Origin: Xiashengella succiniciproducens
GTDB taxonomy: Bacteria > Bacteroidota > Bacteroidia > Bacteroidales > Marinilabiliaceae
DNA: 64,000 nt
Direction of reading: 5' to 3'
Assembly (NCBI RefSeq): GCF_023674465.1
Contig: NZ_CP098400.1
Span: 434,001 to 498,000 of the forward strand
Position 1 is the first letter of the stretch. Each line of letters begins with the position of its first letter. The translations under genes and the position numbers were made by a program. This document shows positions 8,490 through 17,736 of this stretch, piece by piece. The notes under the pieces were generated by a model. It saw nothing but the letters and a program-made list of their open reading frames with translations. It was not told the DNA's origin and did no database searches.

Positions 8490-9974
8490 TTAGCGGAAAA
8501 TACTTTTCTCCTTTGGCGGGTTTCGTCGCAGGTAGTCTATACGATACTCCCGAAAATGCACCGCAAAACGTTCAAGGAAGTTTTCACCTGGTGCAGGTGC
8601 TGGCGACATATTCAGTCTGCCTTCAGGGTCTATGAGAAAATATGCAGGTAGGGCCTGCAGGTCATACAGATCAATAAGCTGCGGATAGGAGGCAAAGTGA
8701 AGGAAGTCCCATTTGTAAGGGTTCTTTTTTAACAGTTCCTCGATAGCATCTATGTTTTCATCCATCACTACAGTAACAATCTCCATCTCTTTATTCATGG
8801 TTTTGTAATACTGTTCCAGCACGGTCAAATCTATCAGACTTGCTATGCTGCCGGTGTGGATAAAGTTAAGGTAGACAAACTTACCCTTGTAATCACTTAG
8901 ATCCCTGTTGCGGCCTTTCTGGTTCTTAAGTCTGAAATCAGGGGCCATACTACCCGGCCTAAGCTTGGAAACCTTGGCATAAACTTCAGATGCTGTCTGC
9001 CTTACCTTTGGTGTTGAACCTTTATTTGCGGCACTTTGCAGTGCCGCAAAGACTGTTGCTTCGGGAATGCGCTTGCTGTAGAAAGCTTCAAAGAGGCCGT
9101 AGATAAGCACCTGTTCGGTAAGCTCCATATTTGTAAACAGCGTGTCCTGCATAGCAATATTGGCTATGCTGTCAAATTCCAAGCGGTCGGCCAAAGCACG
9201 GTTGAGCGGGGTCCTTACATCATCACTGAATCCGGCAGGGACAAAGGATCTAAAGAGCGAGGCAAACAACTGGCTGTAGGAGGGAAGCTGATACTCGACC
9301 TGATGCTTGTTAAGTTCAGCAATTAGGTATCTTGCTATATTTCGTTGGCTCATCTGCCTAAGACGCATAAAAGAGAACTGTTTATGCTTTTGAAAGACAG
9401 GATTAGGGTATGTATATTTTGCTGCGAGTTGCTGCTCGATCTGTCGTGCCAGTGCTGTGTCGGAGCTTGTAAAGAGCCTGACTGCATAGCTGCTTAGTAT
9501 GTATTCAAATTCAGCGTCAAACTCGACAATGTTACGGTTTAGCTCTCGACTTTCAGGATTTGCAATGCCCAGAGGCAGTTCTTCAAACCTGAAATAGGGG
9601 TTGAGCCTTTCCAGTTGGGTACGCGGTTGAAATGGAGGAAAGACTAGTTTGTACTCCTTACCGGGCTCGACAAAGATAGATGCCCTAGTACGTCCCAGAT
9701 CAGCAAAAAGATAGGTGGTTTCATTAAGGGGAAAGCTGAAGTCAAAATTTCCTTCATCATCAACTGGCATTGTAATAAGCGGCGCCTTCCCGGGAATTAT
9801 GAAGTTGGAATAATATTCGAATACAATGTTCATACCCTTGTATTCGGGAGCCGAACCGAAGAATCGCACACTGTCTGTAGCATGTGAGTATGGCTGTGCG
9901 TTAAGGGCCTGATGCAGTAGCATCAGGCCAGAAAGAACTGACCAAAGTATCTGTTTCCACGCTCTTCCGGCCAT
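8490..9974 (-). CDS. TlpA-like thioredoxin-fold protein lacking the CXXC pair
   Basis: This 494-residue exported protein has a signal peptide (about 1-26), an N-terminal beta domain, a helical middle with many Gln and Arg residues, and a C-terminal thioredoxin/AhpC-type fold from about residue 340 (APDFRLKNQKGRNRDLSDYKGKFVYLNF, LPAYFLIDPEGRL with its cis-Pro). At the position where TlpA-type enzymes have WCxxC, the sequence is FIHTGSIAS, so both redox cysteines are missing and a disulfide-exchange role is unlikely. It starts 7 bases after coaD and is probably co-transcribed. It may act as a binding protein or chaperone; substrate unknown. Confidence 0.8.
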   Translation of the reverse strand: MAGRAWKQILWSVLSGLMLLHQALNAQPYSHATDSVRFFGSAPEYKGMNIVFEYYSNFIIPGKAPLITMPVDDEGNFDFSFPLNETTYLFADLGRTRASIFVEPGKEYKLVFPPFQPRTQLERLNPYFRFEELPLGIANPESRELNRNIVEFDAEFEYILSSYAVRLFTSSDTALARQIEQQLAAKYTYPNPVFQKHKQFSFMRLRQMSQRNIARYLIAELNKHQVEYQLPSYSQLFASLFRSFVPAGFSDDVRTPLNRALADRLEFDSIANIAMQDTLFTNMELTEQVLIYGLFEAFYSKRIPEATVFAALQSAANKGSTPKVRQTASEVYAKVSKLRPGSMAPDFRLKNQKGRNRDLSDYKGKFVYLNFIHTGSIASLIDLTVLEQYYKTMNKEMEIVTVVMDENIDAIEELLKKNPYKWDFLHFASYPQLIDLYDLQALPAYFLIDPEGRLNMSPAPAPGENFLERFAVHFREYRIDYLRRNPPKEKSIFR

Positions 9975-9981
9975 AGGCTGA

Positions 9982-10467
9982 TCAGGTATTTTGATTCAGT
10001 GATTCTTTTATCAGCTTGTAGATCTTTTCAGGAATAAACTTAGACGCATCTCCGTTGTGCTTGAGTATATCCCTTACAATTGAAGAGTTTACCGGGGTAT
10101 GTTCTGGAGTTGTGAGCAGGAATACCGAGTCTATATTGGTCATAGCCTTATTGACCTGAGCTATTGCTCTTTCGTATTCAAAATCGGCTGCAGTCCTGAG
10201 TCCCCTTAGTATGTTGGATGCATTCATTCGCTTTGCAAAATCTACGGTCAGATCAGAATAGGCTTCGACTACGACGCGGGGTTCGTCGGCAAACAATTCC
10301 CTGATAAACTCAACCCTTTTTGCGACAGGGAAGAGGTAGTGCTTGGTGCTGTTGTGCCCCACTGCTATTATTATCGTGTCGAAGAGGTTAAGTCCCCTTC
10401 TGACAATATTATCATGCCCTACAGTAAAGGGGTCGAACGAACCGGGAAATATTGCAATTCTTTCCAT
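9982..10467 (-). CDS. coaD: Pantetheine-phosphate adenylyltransferase
   Basis: This 161-residue protein has full family length. The nucleotidyltransferase signature IAIFPGSFDPFTVGHDNIV lies at residues 4-22, with the catalytic His in the TxGH motif. GHNSTKHYLF, LRGLRTAADFEYE and the late PVNSSIVRDI segment fit CoaD. It transfers AMP from ATP to 4'-phosphopantetheine, the penultimate step of coenzyme A synthesis in the cytoplasm. It is first in a two-gene unit with the thioredoxin-like gene and divergent from the DUF2721 gene. No oddities seen. Confidence 0.95.
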   Translation of the reverse strand: MERIAIFPGSFDPFTVGHDNIVRRGLNLFDTIIIAVGHNSTKHYLFPVAKRVEFIRELFADEPRVVVEAYSDLTVDFAKRMNASNILRGLRTAADFEYERAIAQVNKAMTNIDSVFLLTTPEHTPVNSSIVRDILKHNGDASKFIPEKIYKLIKESLNQNT

Positions 10468-10586
10468 GATGTACTAGCGATAAATGAAAATGTAAAATTG
10501 AGAAAATAACTTGAAAGGACAAGGAAAATTGTTATTTTGAGTCTTATTTTGGACATATCAAACAAGAGGTTAAAATCTAAAGCTAT

Positions 10587-11009
10587 ATGGAACCTGAATC
10601 ATTAAGTCTTACAACCCCTGCTGTGTTGTTTTCAGCTATATCATTGATCATGCTTGCCTATACCAACCGCTTTCTGGCTTATGCCTCACTGGTAAGGAGT
10701 TTTCATCAGAAGTACAAGGAATCGGCAGATCAGAAGCTTCTGGGGCAGATTGCAAATATGAAAAAGAGGCTTCAGCTTACCAAGGCTATGCAGATTCTGG
10801 GAATATCAAGTCTGCTTTTTTGTGTGGTAACCATGTTTATGATCTATGTGGAATGGCAGACTCTTGCTGAGGTGATTTTTGGAATAGCCCTGGTTTTGTT
10901 AATACTGTCACTTGCCACTTCTATATGGGAAATACAGATCTCTGTCAAGGCTCTGGACCTTCAACTGGGTGATATGGATGATGTGATGCAGGACCATCTG
11001 ATCAAGTAA
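10587..11009 (+). CDS. DUF2721 family membrane protein
   Basis: This 140-residue protein has an N-terminal hydrophobic segment (about 10-30), a charged amphipathic stretch (RSFHQKYKESADQKLLGQIANMKKRLQ broken by basic residues, about 38-68) and two further membrane helices (about 72-92 and 96-120). This layout and the PAVLFSAISLIMLAYTNRF start fit DUF2721, a small bacterial membrane family without assigned function. It stands alone, divergent from coaD and convergent with hisB. Confidence 0.7.
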   Translation: MEPESLSLTTPAVLFSAISLIMLAYTNRFLAYASLVRSFHQKYKESADQKLLGQIANMKKRLQLTKAMQILGISSLLFCVVTMFMIYVEWQTLAEVIFGIALVLLILSLATSIWEIQISVKALDLQLGDMDDVMQDHLIK

Positions 11010-11112
11010 GCCAAGCACCACAATACACATCCCACTTTTTGTCAGATAGAATATACCCTGCATCCGGTCTGCTTTTTTTGCATTTCCTGTATCTACCAGT
11101 ATTAAAGGCAAA

Positions 11113-11142
11113 AGGCCGGGGAGTCACACTGCACCCCGGCCT
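11113..11142 (-). terminator. Intrinsic terminator after hisB
   Basis: The arms AGGCCGGGG (11113-11121) and CCCCGGCCT (11134-11142) are perfectly complementary. On the minus strand the stem is followed by TTTTGCCTTT, so it ends the his operon; the plus-strand side lacks a T run but may still stop the DUF2721 transcript. Confidence 0.75.
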
Positions 11143-11178
11143 GATTGAGTTGTAATCTTCTATTTAGATAAGCCCATG

Positions 11179-12309
11179 TTATAGCACGCCCTTGGTGCTT
11201 GGCAGCTTATCACTGAATGGGTCCTTTCTGATAGCGGCTTTTATCGCCCGTGCAAAGGCTTTGAAAATACCTTCTATTTTGTGGTGTTCGTTGTTGCCTT
11301 CCGCCTTGATATTTAGGTTGCTTAGTGATGTGTCTGAAAAGCTTTTGAAAAAGTGGAAGAACATCTCAGTAGGTACATCTCCGATTTTCTCACGCGTGAA
11401 CTCAGCATCCCATACAAGCCATGGGCGGCCGCCAAAGTCAATGGCCACCTGTGCCAGACAGTCGTCCATCGGAAGGCAGAAACCATAACGGTCTATTCCT
11501 CGTTTGTTGCCAAGTGCCTTACGGAATGCTTCACCCAGGGCCAGTCCGGTATCTTCGATAGTGTGGTGCTCGTCGACCTGCAGGTCGCCGTCAGCCTTTA
11601 TAATGAGGTCAACACCTGAGTGACGGGCTATCTGATCCAGCATATGGTCGAAGAACCCGAGTCCGGTTGAAATATCGCTATTGCCACTACCATCAAGGTC
11701 AAGTTCTATATGTATACTCGTCTCTGCGGTGTCGCGGTCAATTACAGCAGTACGCTCGGTCTTGAAGAGAAAGGTACTTATATCATCCCAACTTTCTGTG
11801 ACGAGTACACAGTGTTCAGCCAGTCTTGCTTCGCTGAGCTGGGCCCTACCTTCTTCCTCCTGTTTTATCAGTATGCCCTTGCAACCAAGGTTTTTTGCCA
11901 GTTCGATATCAGTCAGTCTGTCACCTATCACAAACGAAGCAGCCAGATCATATTCATCACTGAAATAGCCTTTGAGCATCCCGGTGCCCGGTTTTCTGGT
12001 ATCTAATCCCTCTTCTGGCAGGGAACGGTCTATGTGAATTGCTGCAAAACGGATGTCTTCCCCTTCAAGAGTCCTTAGCATAAGGTTGTGTGCAGGCCAG
12101 AAAGCATTCTCAGGAAAAGACTTTGTTCCAAGTCCATCCTGATTTGTTACCATCACCAGTTCGAAATCCAGTCTCCCGGCTATCTTATACAGGTTGCGGA
12201 TAACCCCGGGATAGAATGCCAGTTTCTCATAGGAGTCGACCTGGTAATCATAAGGAGGCTCCTTGATAATTGTGCCATCCCTGTCAATAAACAGAACCTT
12301 CTTCTTCAT
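11179..12309 (-). CDS. hisB: Bifunctional histidinol-phosphatase / imidazoleglycerol-phosphate dehydratase
   Basis: This 376-residue fusion has an N-terminal HAD phosphatase (about 1-165) with the DxDGT nucleophile motif [13 protein letters not shown] and the Cys/His region of HisB-N. The C-terminal dehydratase (about 185-376) has [33 protein letters not shown] and the terminal STKGVL. It performs steps 7 and 9 of histidine synthesis: dehydration of imidazole-glycerol phosphate and dephosphorylation of histidinol phosphate. It is last of the four his genes here. Both active sites look intact. Confidence 0.95.
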   Translation of the reverse strand: MKKKVLFIDRDGTIIKEPPYDYQVDSYEKLAFYPGVIRNLYKIAGRLDFELVMVTNQDGLGTKSFPENAFWPAHNLMLRTLEGEDIRFAAIHIDRSLPEEGLDTRKPGTGMLKGYFSDEYDLAASFVIGDRLTDIELAKNLGCKGILIKQEEEGRAQLSEARLAEHCVLVTESWDDISTFLFKTERTAVIDRDTAETSIHIELDLDGSGNSDISTGLGFFDHMLDQIARHSGVDLIIKADGDLQVDEHHTIEDTGLALGEAFRKALGNKRGIDRYGFCLPMDDCLAQVAIDFGGRPWLVWDAEFTREKIGDVPTEMFFHFFKSFSDTSLSNLNIKAEGNNEHHKIEGIFKAFARAIKAAIRKDPFSDKLPSTKGVL

Positions 12310-12358
12310 ACTATAGGTATATATTTTATAATGTTTGAAAAGGACTGATTGTTCAGAT

Positions 12359-13396
12359 TTATCTGAACTTTTTCAGCGCTTCGGCTAAGGAGACGTTTTC
12401 ATCATGTGTTCCTACAGTAATCCGAAGACAGCCTTCACACAGAGTAACTGACGAACGGTCTCTTACTATTATCTCTTTGTCAATAAGGTGATTGTATATG
12501 CCCTTTGGGTCATCGGTGCTGACTAACAGGAAGTTTGCATCCGAAGGAAATACCTTTCTTACGAATGGCAAGGTGAGTAGGAAGTCAGCCAACCTTCCCC
12601 TTTCTGTTATCAACTGTTCAACCCAGAATTTGACTCTGTCCTTATTACTCTCAATCAGTTCCAAAGCCTTCTTCTGAGTCAGAATATTTAGGTTGTACGG
12701 ATACTTGATGCGACTTAGCACCCTGATAATCTCAGGACGGGCAAAGGCCATCCCAAGTCGTATGCCTGCCATACCCCAGGCCTTTGAAAAGGTTTGAAGT
12801 ATCACAAGGTTGGGGTACTCCCCAAGTCTGGGCAGAAAACTAGTTCCTGGAGCAAAATCGGTATAGGCTTCATCGAGAACTACTATGCCAGCAAAGTCTC
12901 TTACAATCTTTTCAATAGCTGCATTGTCGAAACAATTGCCCGTCGGGTTGTTGGGTGAACACAGCCATATCAACTTTGTATTGTTATCGGCAGCAGCAAG
13001 AACAGCCTCAGCGCTGAGGCTGAAATCCTCATTCAGAAGGACGCTCTTGACCGGGGTGTCGTTGGTTGCAGCAGCAACCGAGTACATACCATAGGTTGGG
13101 TCTATAGCAACTACATTGTCAATACCCGGACGGCAGAATGCACGAAACAGCAGGTCGATGGCTTCGTCTGAGCCATTACCCAGGAAGATATGATCGGGTT
13201 CGACCGACTTAACCTTACCAATTACTTGCTTTAGTTTCCGCTGGTAAGGGTCGGGATAGCGGTTGTAAGGATAATTGAAGGGACTCTCATTTGCATCCAG
13301 GAAAATCCCGGAATCGCCGGTATATTCATCACGTGCCGATGAATATGGTTTCAGGTTAAGAATATTTGGCCGAAGAAGCTCTTCTAGTGGTTTCAT
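12359..13396 (-). CDS. hisC: Histidinol-phosphate aminotransferase
   Basis: This is a class II PLP aminotransferase of 345 residues from ATG 13396. An upstream ATG at 13426 would add ten residues (MLQRLKPEYK) not expected in the family, while [18 protein letters not shown] matches the usual N-terminus. Visible are [33 protein letters not shown], the PLP-lysine segment [14 protein letters not shown] and the terminal RITVGT. It transfers an amino group from glutamate to imidazole-acetol phosphate. It sits between hisD and hisB with short gaps, so it is part of the operon. Confidence 0.93.
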   Translation of the reverse strand: MKPLEELLRPNILNLKPYSSARDEYTGDSGIFLDANESPFNYPYNRYPDPYQRKLKQVIGKVKSVEPDHIFLGNGSDEAIDLLFRAFCRPGIDNVVAIDPTYGMYSVAAATNDTPVKSVLLNEDFSLSAEAVLAAADNNTKLIWLCSPNNPTGNCFDNAAIEKIVRDFAGIVVLDEAYTDFAPGTSFLPRLGEYPNLVILQTFSKAWGMAGIRLGMAFARPEIIRVLSRIKYPYNLNILTQKKALELIESNKDRVKFWVEQLITERGRLADFLLTLPFVRKVFPSDANFLLVSTDDPKGIYNHLIDKEIIVRDRSSVTLCEGCLRITVGTHDENVSLAEALKKFR

Positions 13397-13485
13397 TTTG
13401 TATTCAGGTTTCAGTCTTTGCAACAAATGTTACTATTCTTCTCTGTGAGGAGAAGCATTATTAGTTAAGGTGAGAAGCGGAATAA

Positions 13486-14772
13486 TCAGGATTTAAGGTG
13501 TTCAAGCCTTATACTTACCGCCTGTTTGTGTCCAAGGAGCTCCTCTGCTTCAGCCATCTTTTCAATAACAGGCCCCAGACTTTTGAGCCCTTCTCCTGTG
13601 ATTTCCTGGAAGCTGATCTTCTTGAGAAAACTACTGAGGTTGACCCCCGAATAGGCACGGGCACATCCGTGGGTAGGCAGGGTATGATTGGTTCCTGAGG
13701 CATAGTCTCCTGCACTTTCAGGACTATAATGACCAATAAACACAGAACCTGCGTTTCTAACCCTCTCGGCCAGTTGGCCTGCATTTCTGACAGACAATAT
13801 CAGGTGCTCAGGAGCATAGTGATTGCTCATTTCCATCATAACATCAACCGAGGGTAACAGGAAGGCCTTACTATTGCTAAGGGCACTGCTTGCACCAGCT
13901 TCTCTGGGTAATTGTCTGACCTGTTTATCTATCTCTGCCATCGTTGCATCCAGCAATTCGGGTGAGTTAGTAAGCAGGATTACCTGACTGTCGGCACCGT
14001 GTTCAGCCTGAGAAAGCAGGTCTGCTGCAACAAAGGCTGGATTTGCCGAATCGTCAGCCATAACAAGCACCTCGGATGGTCCTGCAGGCATATCGATGGC
14101 TGTTCCCCTAATCGTAATAAGCTGTTTTGCAGCTGTTACGTAGCGGTTGCCCGGACCAAATATCTTGTACACCTTTGGTACAGTCTGGGTACCATAGGCC
14201 ATTGCTCCAATGGCTTGAATACCACCAACCTTGAAGACCTTTTTTATCCCGGCTGTTTTGGCTGCATAAAGAATAGCGGGATTAACAATTCCGGTCTTTC
14301 CTGGAGGTGTACACATCACTATTTCTTCACATCCTGCAATTCGTGCAGGGATACCAAGCATCAGTACTGTAGAGAACAGAGGTGCTGTGCCTCCGGGAAT
14401 ATATAAACCTACCTTTTCGATTGGAACACTCTTCTGCCAGCAAGTGACTCCAGGTTCGGTCTCAACCTTTACTGCAGTTTGCCACTGAGCCTTGTGAAAG
14501 CTATCAATATTGTAAGCTGCTCTTTGGATTGCCTGCTTAAGTTCAGAGGGGATTTGTTTTTCAGCTATATCAAACTCCTCAGGACTTACAACAAGGTTAG
14601 TTCCAGCGTATCCGTCAAACTTCTCAGAGTAGCGTACTATGGCCGTATCCCCTTCACGTGCTATGTCGTCAAGCACTGTAGCTACTGAGTCAAACAGACC
14701 GGAGACATCAACGGGTGGACGTTGCAACAGCCCTTCCCAGTCCTGTTTCGGCGGGTTTATATATTTCTGCAT
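13486..14772 (-). CDS. hisD: Histidinol dehydrogenase
   Basis: This 428-residue enzyme has full length. Family motifs are in order: VGLYIPGGTAPLFSTVLM, GPGNRYVTAAKQLI, DMPAGPSEVLV, LLSQAEHGADSQV (zinc/NAD region), NHYAPEHL with the catalytic Glu-His pair, and TLPTHGCARAYSGV near the C-terminus. It oxidises L-histidinol to L-histidine in two NAD-dependent steps, the last of the pathway. It begins 15 bases after hisG ends, so the two are co-transcribed. Confidence 0.95.
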   Translation of the reverse strand: MQKYINPPKQDWEGLLQRPPVDVSGLFDSVATVLDDIAREGDTAIVRYSEKFDGYAGTNLVVSPEEFDIAEKQIPSELKQAIQRAAYNIDSFHKAQWQTAVKVETEPGVTCWQKSVPIEKVGLYIPGGTAPLFSTVLMLGIPARIAGCEEIVMCTPPGKTGIVNPAILYAAKTAGIKKVFKVGGIQAIGAMAYGTQTVPKVYKIFGPGNRYVTAAKQLITIRGTAIDMPAGPSEVLVMADDSANPAFVAADLLSQAEHGADSQVILLTNSPELLDATMAEIDKQVRQLPREAGASSALSNSKAFLLPSVDVMMEMSNHYAPEHLILSVRNAGQLAERVRNAGSVFIGHYSPESAGDYASGTNHTLPTHGCARAYSGVNLSSFLKKISFQEITGEGLKSLGPVIEKMAEAEELLGHKQAVSIRLEHLKS

Positions 14773-14787
14773 AATGGGTCTAATTAA

Positions 14788-15660
14788 TTACAGTATCATC
14801 TTCTCAATCGGGATTATCAATATCCCTTCAGCACCACATGCTTTTAGCTGGTCTATAACTTCCCAGAACTGCTCCTCGCTTATTACAGAGTGAATAGAAC
14901 TCCATCCTTCCTGGGCAAGAGGAAGAACTGTAGGACTCTTCATTCCGGGTAATATCTTGACTATATCCTTTACCCTTTCATTAGGGGCATTGAGCAGTAC
15001 ATACTTGTTGGTTGCCGATGCCATTACCGAATTAAAGCGGAAGAGCATCTGGTCGAGAATTTCACGCTTTTCAGGTTCCAGATTTTTATTGGCTACTACA
15101 ACAGCCTGAGAATACATTACTACACCTACTTCCTTAAGACTGTTGGCTACCAGAGTACTACCCGAACTGACAATATCGAATATCGCATCTGCCAGACCAA
15201 TGCCGGGAGCAATTTCTACAGAACCTGCAATTTCGTGGATCTCAGCCTGAATCTTCTTTTCCTCAAAGAACTTCTTTAGTATCCTGGGGTAGGAGGTAGC
15301 TACCTTTTTGCCATCAAACCAGCCTACACCTGTGTAATGCTCACTCTTGGGAATAGCAAGTGACAAGCGGCATTTTCCAAAATTTAGATGCTTGACTATC
15401 TCCAGTTCATATCCCTTTTCTGCATATTCATTTTCGCCAACGATACCAATATCTGCTACTCCATCATATACAGTCTGAGGTATGTCGTCATCGCGGAGGA
15501 ACAATGCTTCGACAGGAAACCCGGTCGACTGGGCAACCAGTCGTCCGGCACCGGTATTGAACTTGATGCCCGATCTGTTCATCAGGTCCATGCTATCGTC
15601 GTGCAGACGTCCGCTTTTTTGAAGTGCAATTCTTAAGATTGTTTCAGTATCCTTTATCAT
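14788..15660 (-). CDS. hisG: ATP phosphoribosyltransferase, long form
   Basis: This 290-residue protein has the catalytic domain (LRIALQKSGRLHDDS, DDIPQTVYDGVADIGIVG, GLADAIFDIVSSGSTL) and the C-terminal regulatory domain (after about 215, PGMKSPTVLPLAQEGWSSIHSV). That makes it the long, HisZ-independent form, which is feedback-inhibited by histidine. It catalyses the first committed step, ATP plus PRPP. It is first in hisG-D-C-B; hisA, H, F and I are not in the window. A leader-peptide attenuator lies directly upstream, so it is controlled both allosterically and at transcription elongation. Confidence 0.95.
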   Translation of the reverse strand: MIKDTETILRIALQKSGRLHDDSMDLMNRSGIKFNTGAGRLVAQSTGFPVEALFLRDDDIPQTVYDGVADIGIVGENEYAEKGYELEIVKHLNFGKCRLSLAIPKSEHYTGVGWFDGKKVATSYPRILKKFFEEKKIQAEIHEIAGSVEIAPGIGLADAIFDIVSSGSTLVANSLKEVGVVMYSQAVVVANKNLEPEKREILDQMLFRFNSVMASATNKYVLLNAPNERVKDIVKILPGMKSPTVLPLAQEGWSSIHSVISEEQFWEVIDQLKACGAEGILIIPIEKMIL

Positions 15661-15728
15661 ATCTGGTCATTTTTGCTGGAAGCAGATGTAATTTACATCC
15701 CTTCGGGTTAGTATCCAAAATATTAAAT

Positions 15729-15757
15729 CAAAAAAGGCTTACCATGGGGTAAGCCTT
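15729..15757 (-). terminator. His attenuator terminator hairpin
   Basis: On the minus strand AAGGCTTACC (15757-15748), a four-base loop and GGTAAGCCTT (15743-15734) form a perfect 10-bp stem followed by TTTTTTG. It lies 34 bases after the leader peptide stop and about 70 bases before hisG. The segment GGGTGAGCTTG just after the leader stop (15790-15780) can pair, with one G-U pair and one bulge, with the 5' arm and so acts as the antiterminator. Confidence 0.85.
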
Positions 15758-15779
15758 CTGTAATTATTTAAACACGCAA

Positions 15780-15874
15780 CAAGCTCACCCATCAGTTAAG
15801 AGGGAAATGATGATGATGAGCATTGATGTGATATGTGTAATTCATGTCGCTATGTATAATTCGTTACAAAACTA
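15780..15874 (-). promoter_or_regulatory. his operon leader: promoter, leader ORF and antiterminator
   Basis: Read on the minus strand: TTTG at 15897-15894, a 19-base spacer and TAGTTTTG at 15874-15867 form a Bacteroidetes-type promoter. Transcription would start near 15860, followed within about 15 bases by the leader ORF (15845-15792). The antiterminator strand GGGTGAGCTTG begins one base after the leader stop (15790-15780). A ribosome finishing the peptide would cover it and allow the terminator; a ribosome stalled at the His codons, about 10-25 bases upstream, would leave it free to pair with the 5' terminator arm. Confidence 0.8.
15792..15845 (-). CDS. His leader peptide
   Basis: This 18-codon ORF encodes MNYTYHINAHHHHFPLN and a TGA stop. 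Four consecutive CAT codons plus an earlier CAC give five His in 17 residues, the classic composition of a histidine-operon leader peptide. It lies between a consensus promoter and the intrinsic terminator upstream of hisG. It is too short for routine gene calling. Its role is to sense charged tRNA-His through ribosome pausing. Confidence 0.88.
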   Translation of the reverse strand: MNYTYHINAHHHHFPLN

Positions 15875-15897
15875 TGACTTTTTATTTTTGATTCAAA

Positions 15898-16210
15898 TTT
15901 TTCGCTTTAAAAATCTTTCAAATTAGTTTACTGCTTCCCGTGAATTTATACTTTTATTATGGTTATTGGCCTCAGATGCAAACAATTACCAAATATTGCA
16001 CAATTCCTTGGGGTATGGGGTTTTAGGTATTATGTTAAGTGCATGGAAGGATTTGCAGAGAACTTGGTCGTAAAATTTGAGAATATCTGAAAAATGTCAA
16101 TATTTACTGCCGTTTCGGATAGGACAGAACATAACAATATGTATATTTGGTTATCATAAGCCTTGGAGTTTAGAATTTCATTAATGATAACTTATTAATC
16201 CAGAAAATCT
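15898..16210 (+). promoter_or_regulatory. Intergenic region upstream of the STAS-GRAS operon
   Basis: About 310 bases of AT-rich sequence between the his promoter and the first STAS-like gene. TATATTTG at 16142-16149 matches the -7 consensus TAnnTTTG, with no clear TTG 18-20 bases upstream, so it is a weak promoter candidate with a 5' untranslated region of about 55 bases. I see no ORF, repeat or RNA gene in the rest. Confidence 0.35.
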
Positions 16211-16597
16211 ATGCAAGTTTTTACTTCGCCGATTATTTCACTAGACTATGACAGTGTAAAGAAGGTAATTTATCAAAACTGGGAAGGGTTTGCTACCTCA
16301 ATTCAGTTCAGGGAAGCAATTGACAAGACTGTTGATTTTGTAAAGCAAAATCCTGTCCTATACATAGTATCCAATACAACCACTCAGCGTCCTGTTGGTC
16401 CTGAAGACGGTAAGTATGCAGCATCCAAGATGCCTGTCCTGTTTTCTTCAGGCGTGAAGGCTATGGCATTTGTCCTGCCCAAAAATGTTCTTACCAAGCT
16501 TGCTTTGGGCAACTTTGCAAAGGAGCAGGGTATGCCTTCAAATGTTAGGTATTTTGATGACCTTCAGGAAGCAGAAGACTGGTTGTTCACATTCTAA
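16211..16597 (+). CDS. Small STAS/SpoIIAA-like protein A (GRAS-associated)
   Basis: This 128-residue soluble protein has no signal. Alternating strands and helices and the pattern WEGF (24-27), FREAID, DFVKQN, YAASKMP, AMAFVLPKNV and a final A-x-DWLF tail resemble the single-domain STAS/SEC14-like proteins common in Bacteroidota. Shared blocks (WxGF, FREhID, YAAS, AMAFVLP) show it is a paralogue of the third gene of this operon. It starts the operon and ends 14 bases before the GRAS gene. STAS-like domains usually bind proteins, lipids or small ligands; the partner here is probably the GRAS protein, by inference only. Confidence 0.65.
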   Translation: MQVFTSPIISLDYDSVKKVIYQNWEGFATSIQFREAIDKTVDFVKQNPVLYIVSNTTTQRPVGPEDGKYAASKMPVLFSSGVKAMAFVLPKNVLTKLALGNFAKEQGMPSNVRYFDDLQEAEDWLFTF

Positions 16598-16611
16598 TAC
16601 AGCATCAAACT

Positions 16612-17712
16612 ATGCAGACGTTTCCGCTTCCCTCTGTTTATGAGGCATTGTTACTTGTGATGCAGAATTATCCTGATAATTTCAATGAGGAGAAGAAACT
16701 AGAGGTTGAAGCTTTGTTGGACCATTGCATACGGGGACTAGAAAGTAGTTCTGAGAAGTTCCTTGCAACACTTTTCATTAAAGCAATTCGTAAGCACATT
16801 GGCTCATCTACATCATTTGAGCATGATGAAAATATCTATCTGCGAAAATTTGAAGTTTCGCAGATAGAGCTTTTCAATTTTCTGATCAATGAGTTTCCCT
16901 TTGTACGGGATGCCCAGAAGCTTGTCAACAGTTCGATTGTTTCCCTTATCAGGGGACATGAGGAAGCTGTGATAATGGATATTGGCATAGGTCAGGGAGT
17001 TCAGATGCTCAACCTGCTTAAGATGCTTGACGGAACAGAGGGGCTTAGGAAGATAACAATGATAGGGATTGAACCTTTTGGTGATGCACTAAAGGTTGCT
17101 AAGGAAAAGTTCAGCGAGGCAGATCTGAGCTTTAAGGTGGAGTTTTATCCTATATGCGAGTTCATAGAAGCTTTTGATTTTAGTGGACTGAAACCTATCT
17201 TGTCAAAGACCTCCGGTCCGTTGATTGTCAATGAGTCACTTGCCTTGCATCATGTGCCGAGACTTATTGATCGTCACAAGGTAATTCAATGCGTACGAGC
17301 GCTAAAGCCCAAGGCTTTCTTCCTTACTGAGCCCAATACAGATCATTTTGAGCCTGATTTTTACAAGAGGTTTCAAAACTGTTACAACCATTACTTCCAT
17401 ATATTTCAGGTTATTGATACCATTCCATCCGACAATAGGGTAAAAGACGGTCTTAAGCTGTTTTTTGGAAGGGAAATTGACGACGTTATTGGAGGTGGGG
17501 ATCACGACAGGTCAGAGAAACACGAGCCTGCATTCAGATGGGTTGAGAAGCTGCTTGTTGCAGGTTTTGTGATGGTGGATAGATTTACGGGTCTGCCTGA
17601 AAATATTGGACATGGAATAGAGGTGGTCTTTAATCCTATTACAGGAGGAGTCGATTTCAAGGTAAAGAAGGAAACAGTACTGAGTATCTTGCAGGCCGCT
17701 TGCGTCAATTGA
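16612..17712 (+). CDS. Bacterial GRAS-domain protein, SAM-methyltransferase-like
   Basis: This 366-residue cytoplasmic protein has a helical N-terminus (about 1-115), then a Rossmann methyltransferase motif I, VIMDIGIGQGVQM (120-132), with an acidic residue after strand 2 (IGIEPF, 151-156). The second half follows the order of plant GRAS domains: VNESLALHHVPR (206-217), VRALKPKAFFLTEPNTDH (228-245), YKRFQNCYNHYFHIFQVID (251-269), FFGREIDDVI (284-293), DRSEKHEPAFRWVEKLLVAGF (299-319, shown broken in the family as PFYRE/SAW-like). Bacterial GRAS proteins are predicted SAM-dependent methyltransferases and the likely ancestors of plant GRAS regulators. It lies between two paralogous STAS-like genes. 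Substrate unknown; homology was judged by eye. Confidence 0.72.
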   Translation: MQTFPLPSVYEALLLVMQNYPDNFNEEKKLEVEALLDHCIRGLESSSEKFLATLFIKAIRKHIGSSTSFEHDENIYLRKFEVSQIELFNFLINEFPFVRDAQKLVNSSIVSLIRGHEEAVIMDIGIGQGVQMLNLLKMLDGTEGLRKITMIGIEPFGDALKVAKEKFSEADLSFKVEFYPICEFIEAFDFSGLKPILSKTSGPLIVNESLALHHVPRLIDRHKVIQCVRALKPKAFFLTEPNTDHFEPDFYKRFQNCYNHYFHIFQVIDTIPSDNRVKDGLKLFFGREIDDVIGGGDHDRSEKHEPAFRWVEKLLVAGFVMVDRFTGLPENIGHGIEVVFNPITGGVDFKVKKETVLSILQAACVN

Positions 17713-17736
17713 AATATTATTAAATAAAGTCCCAAT

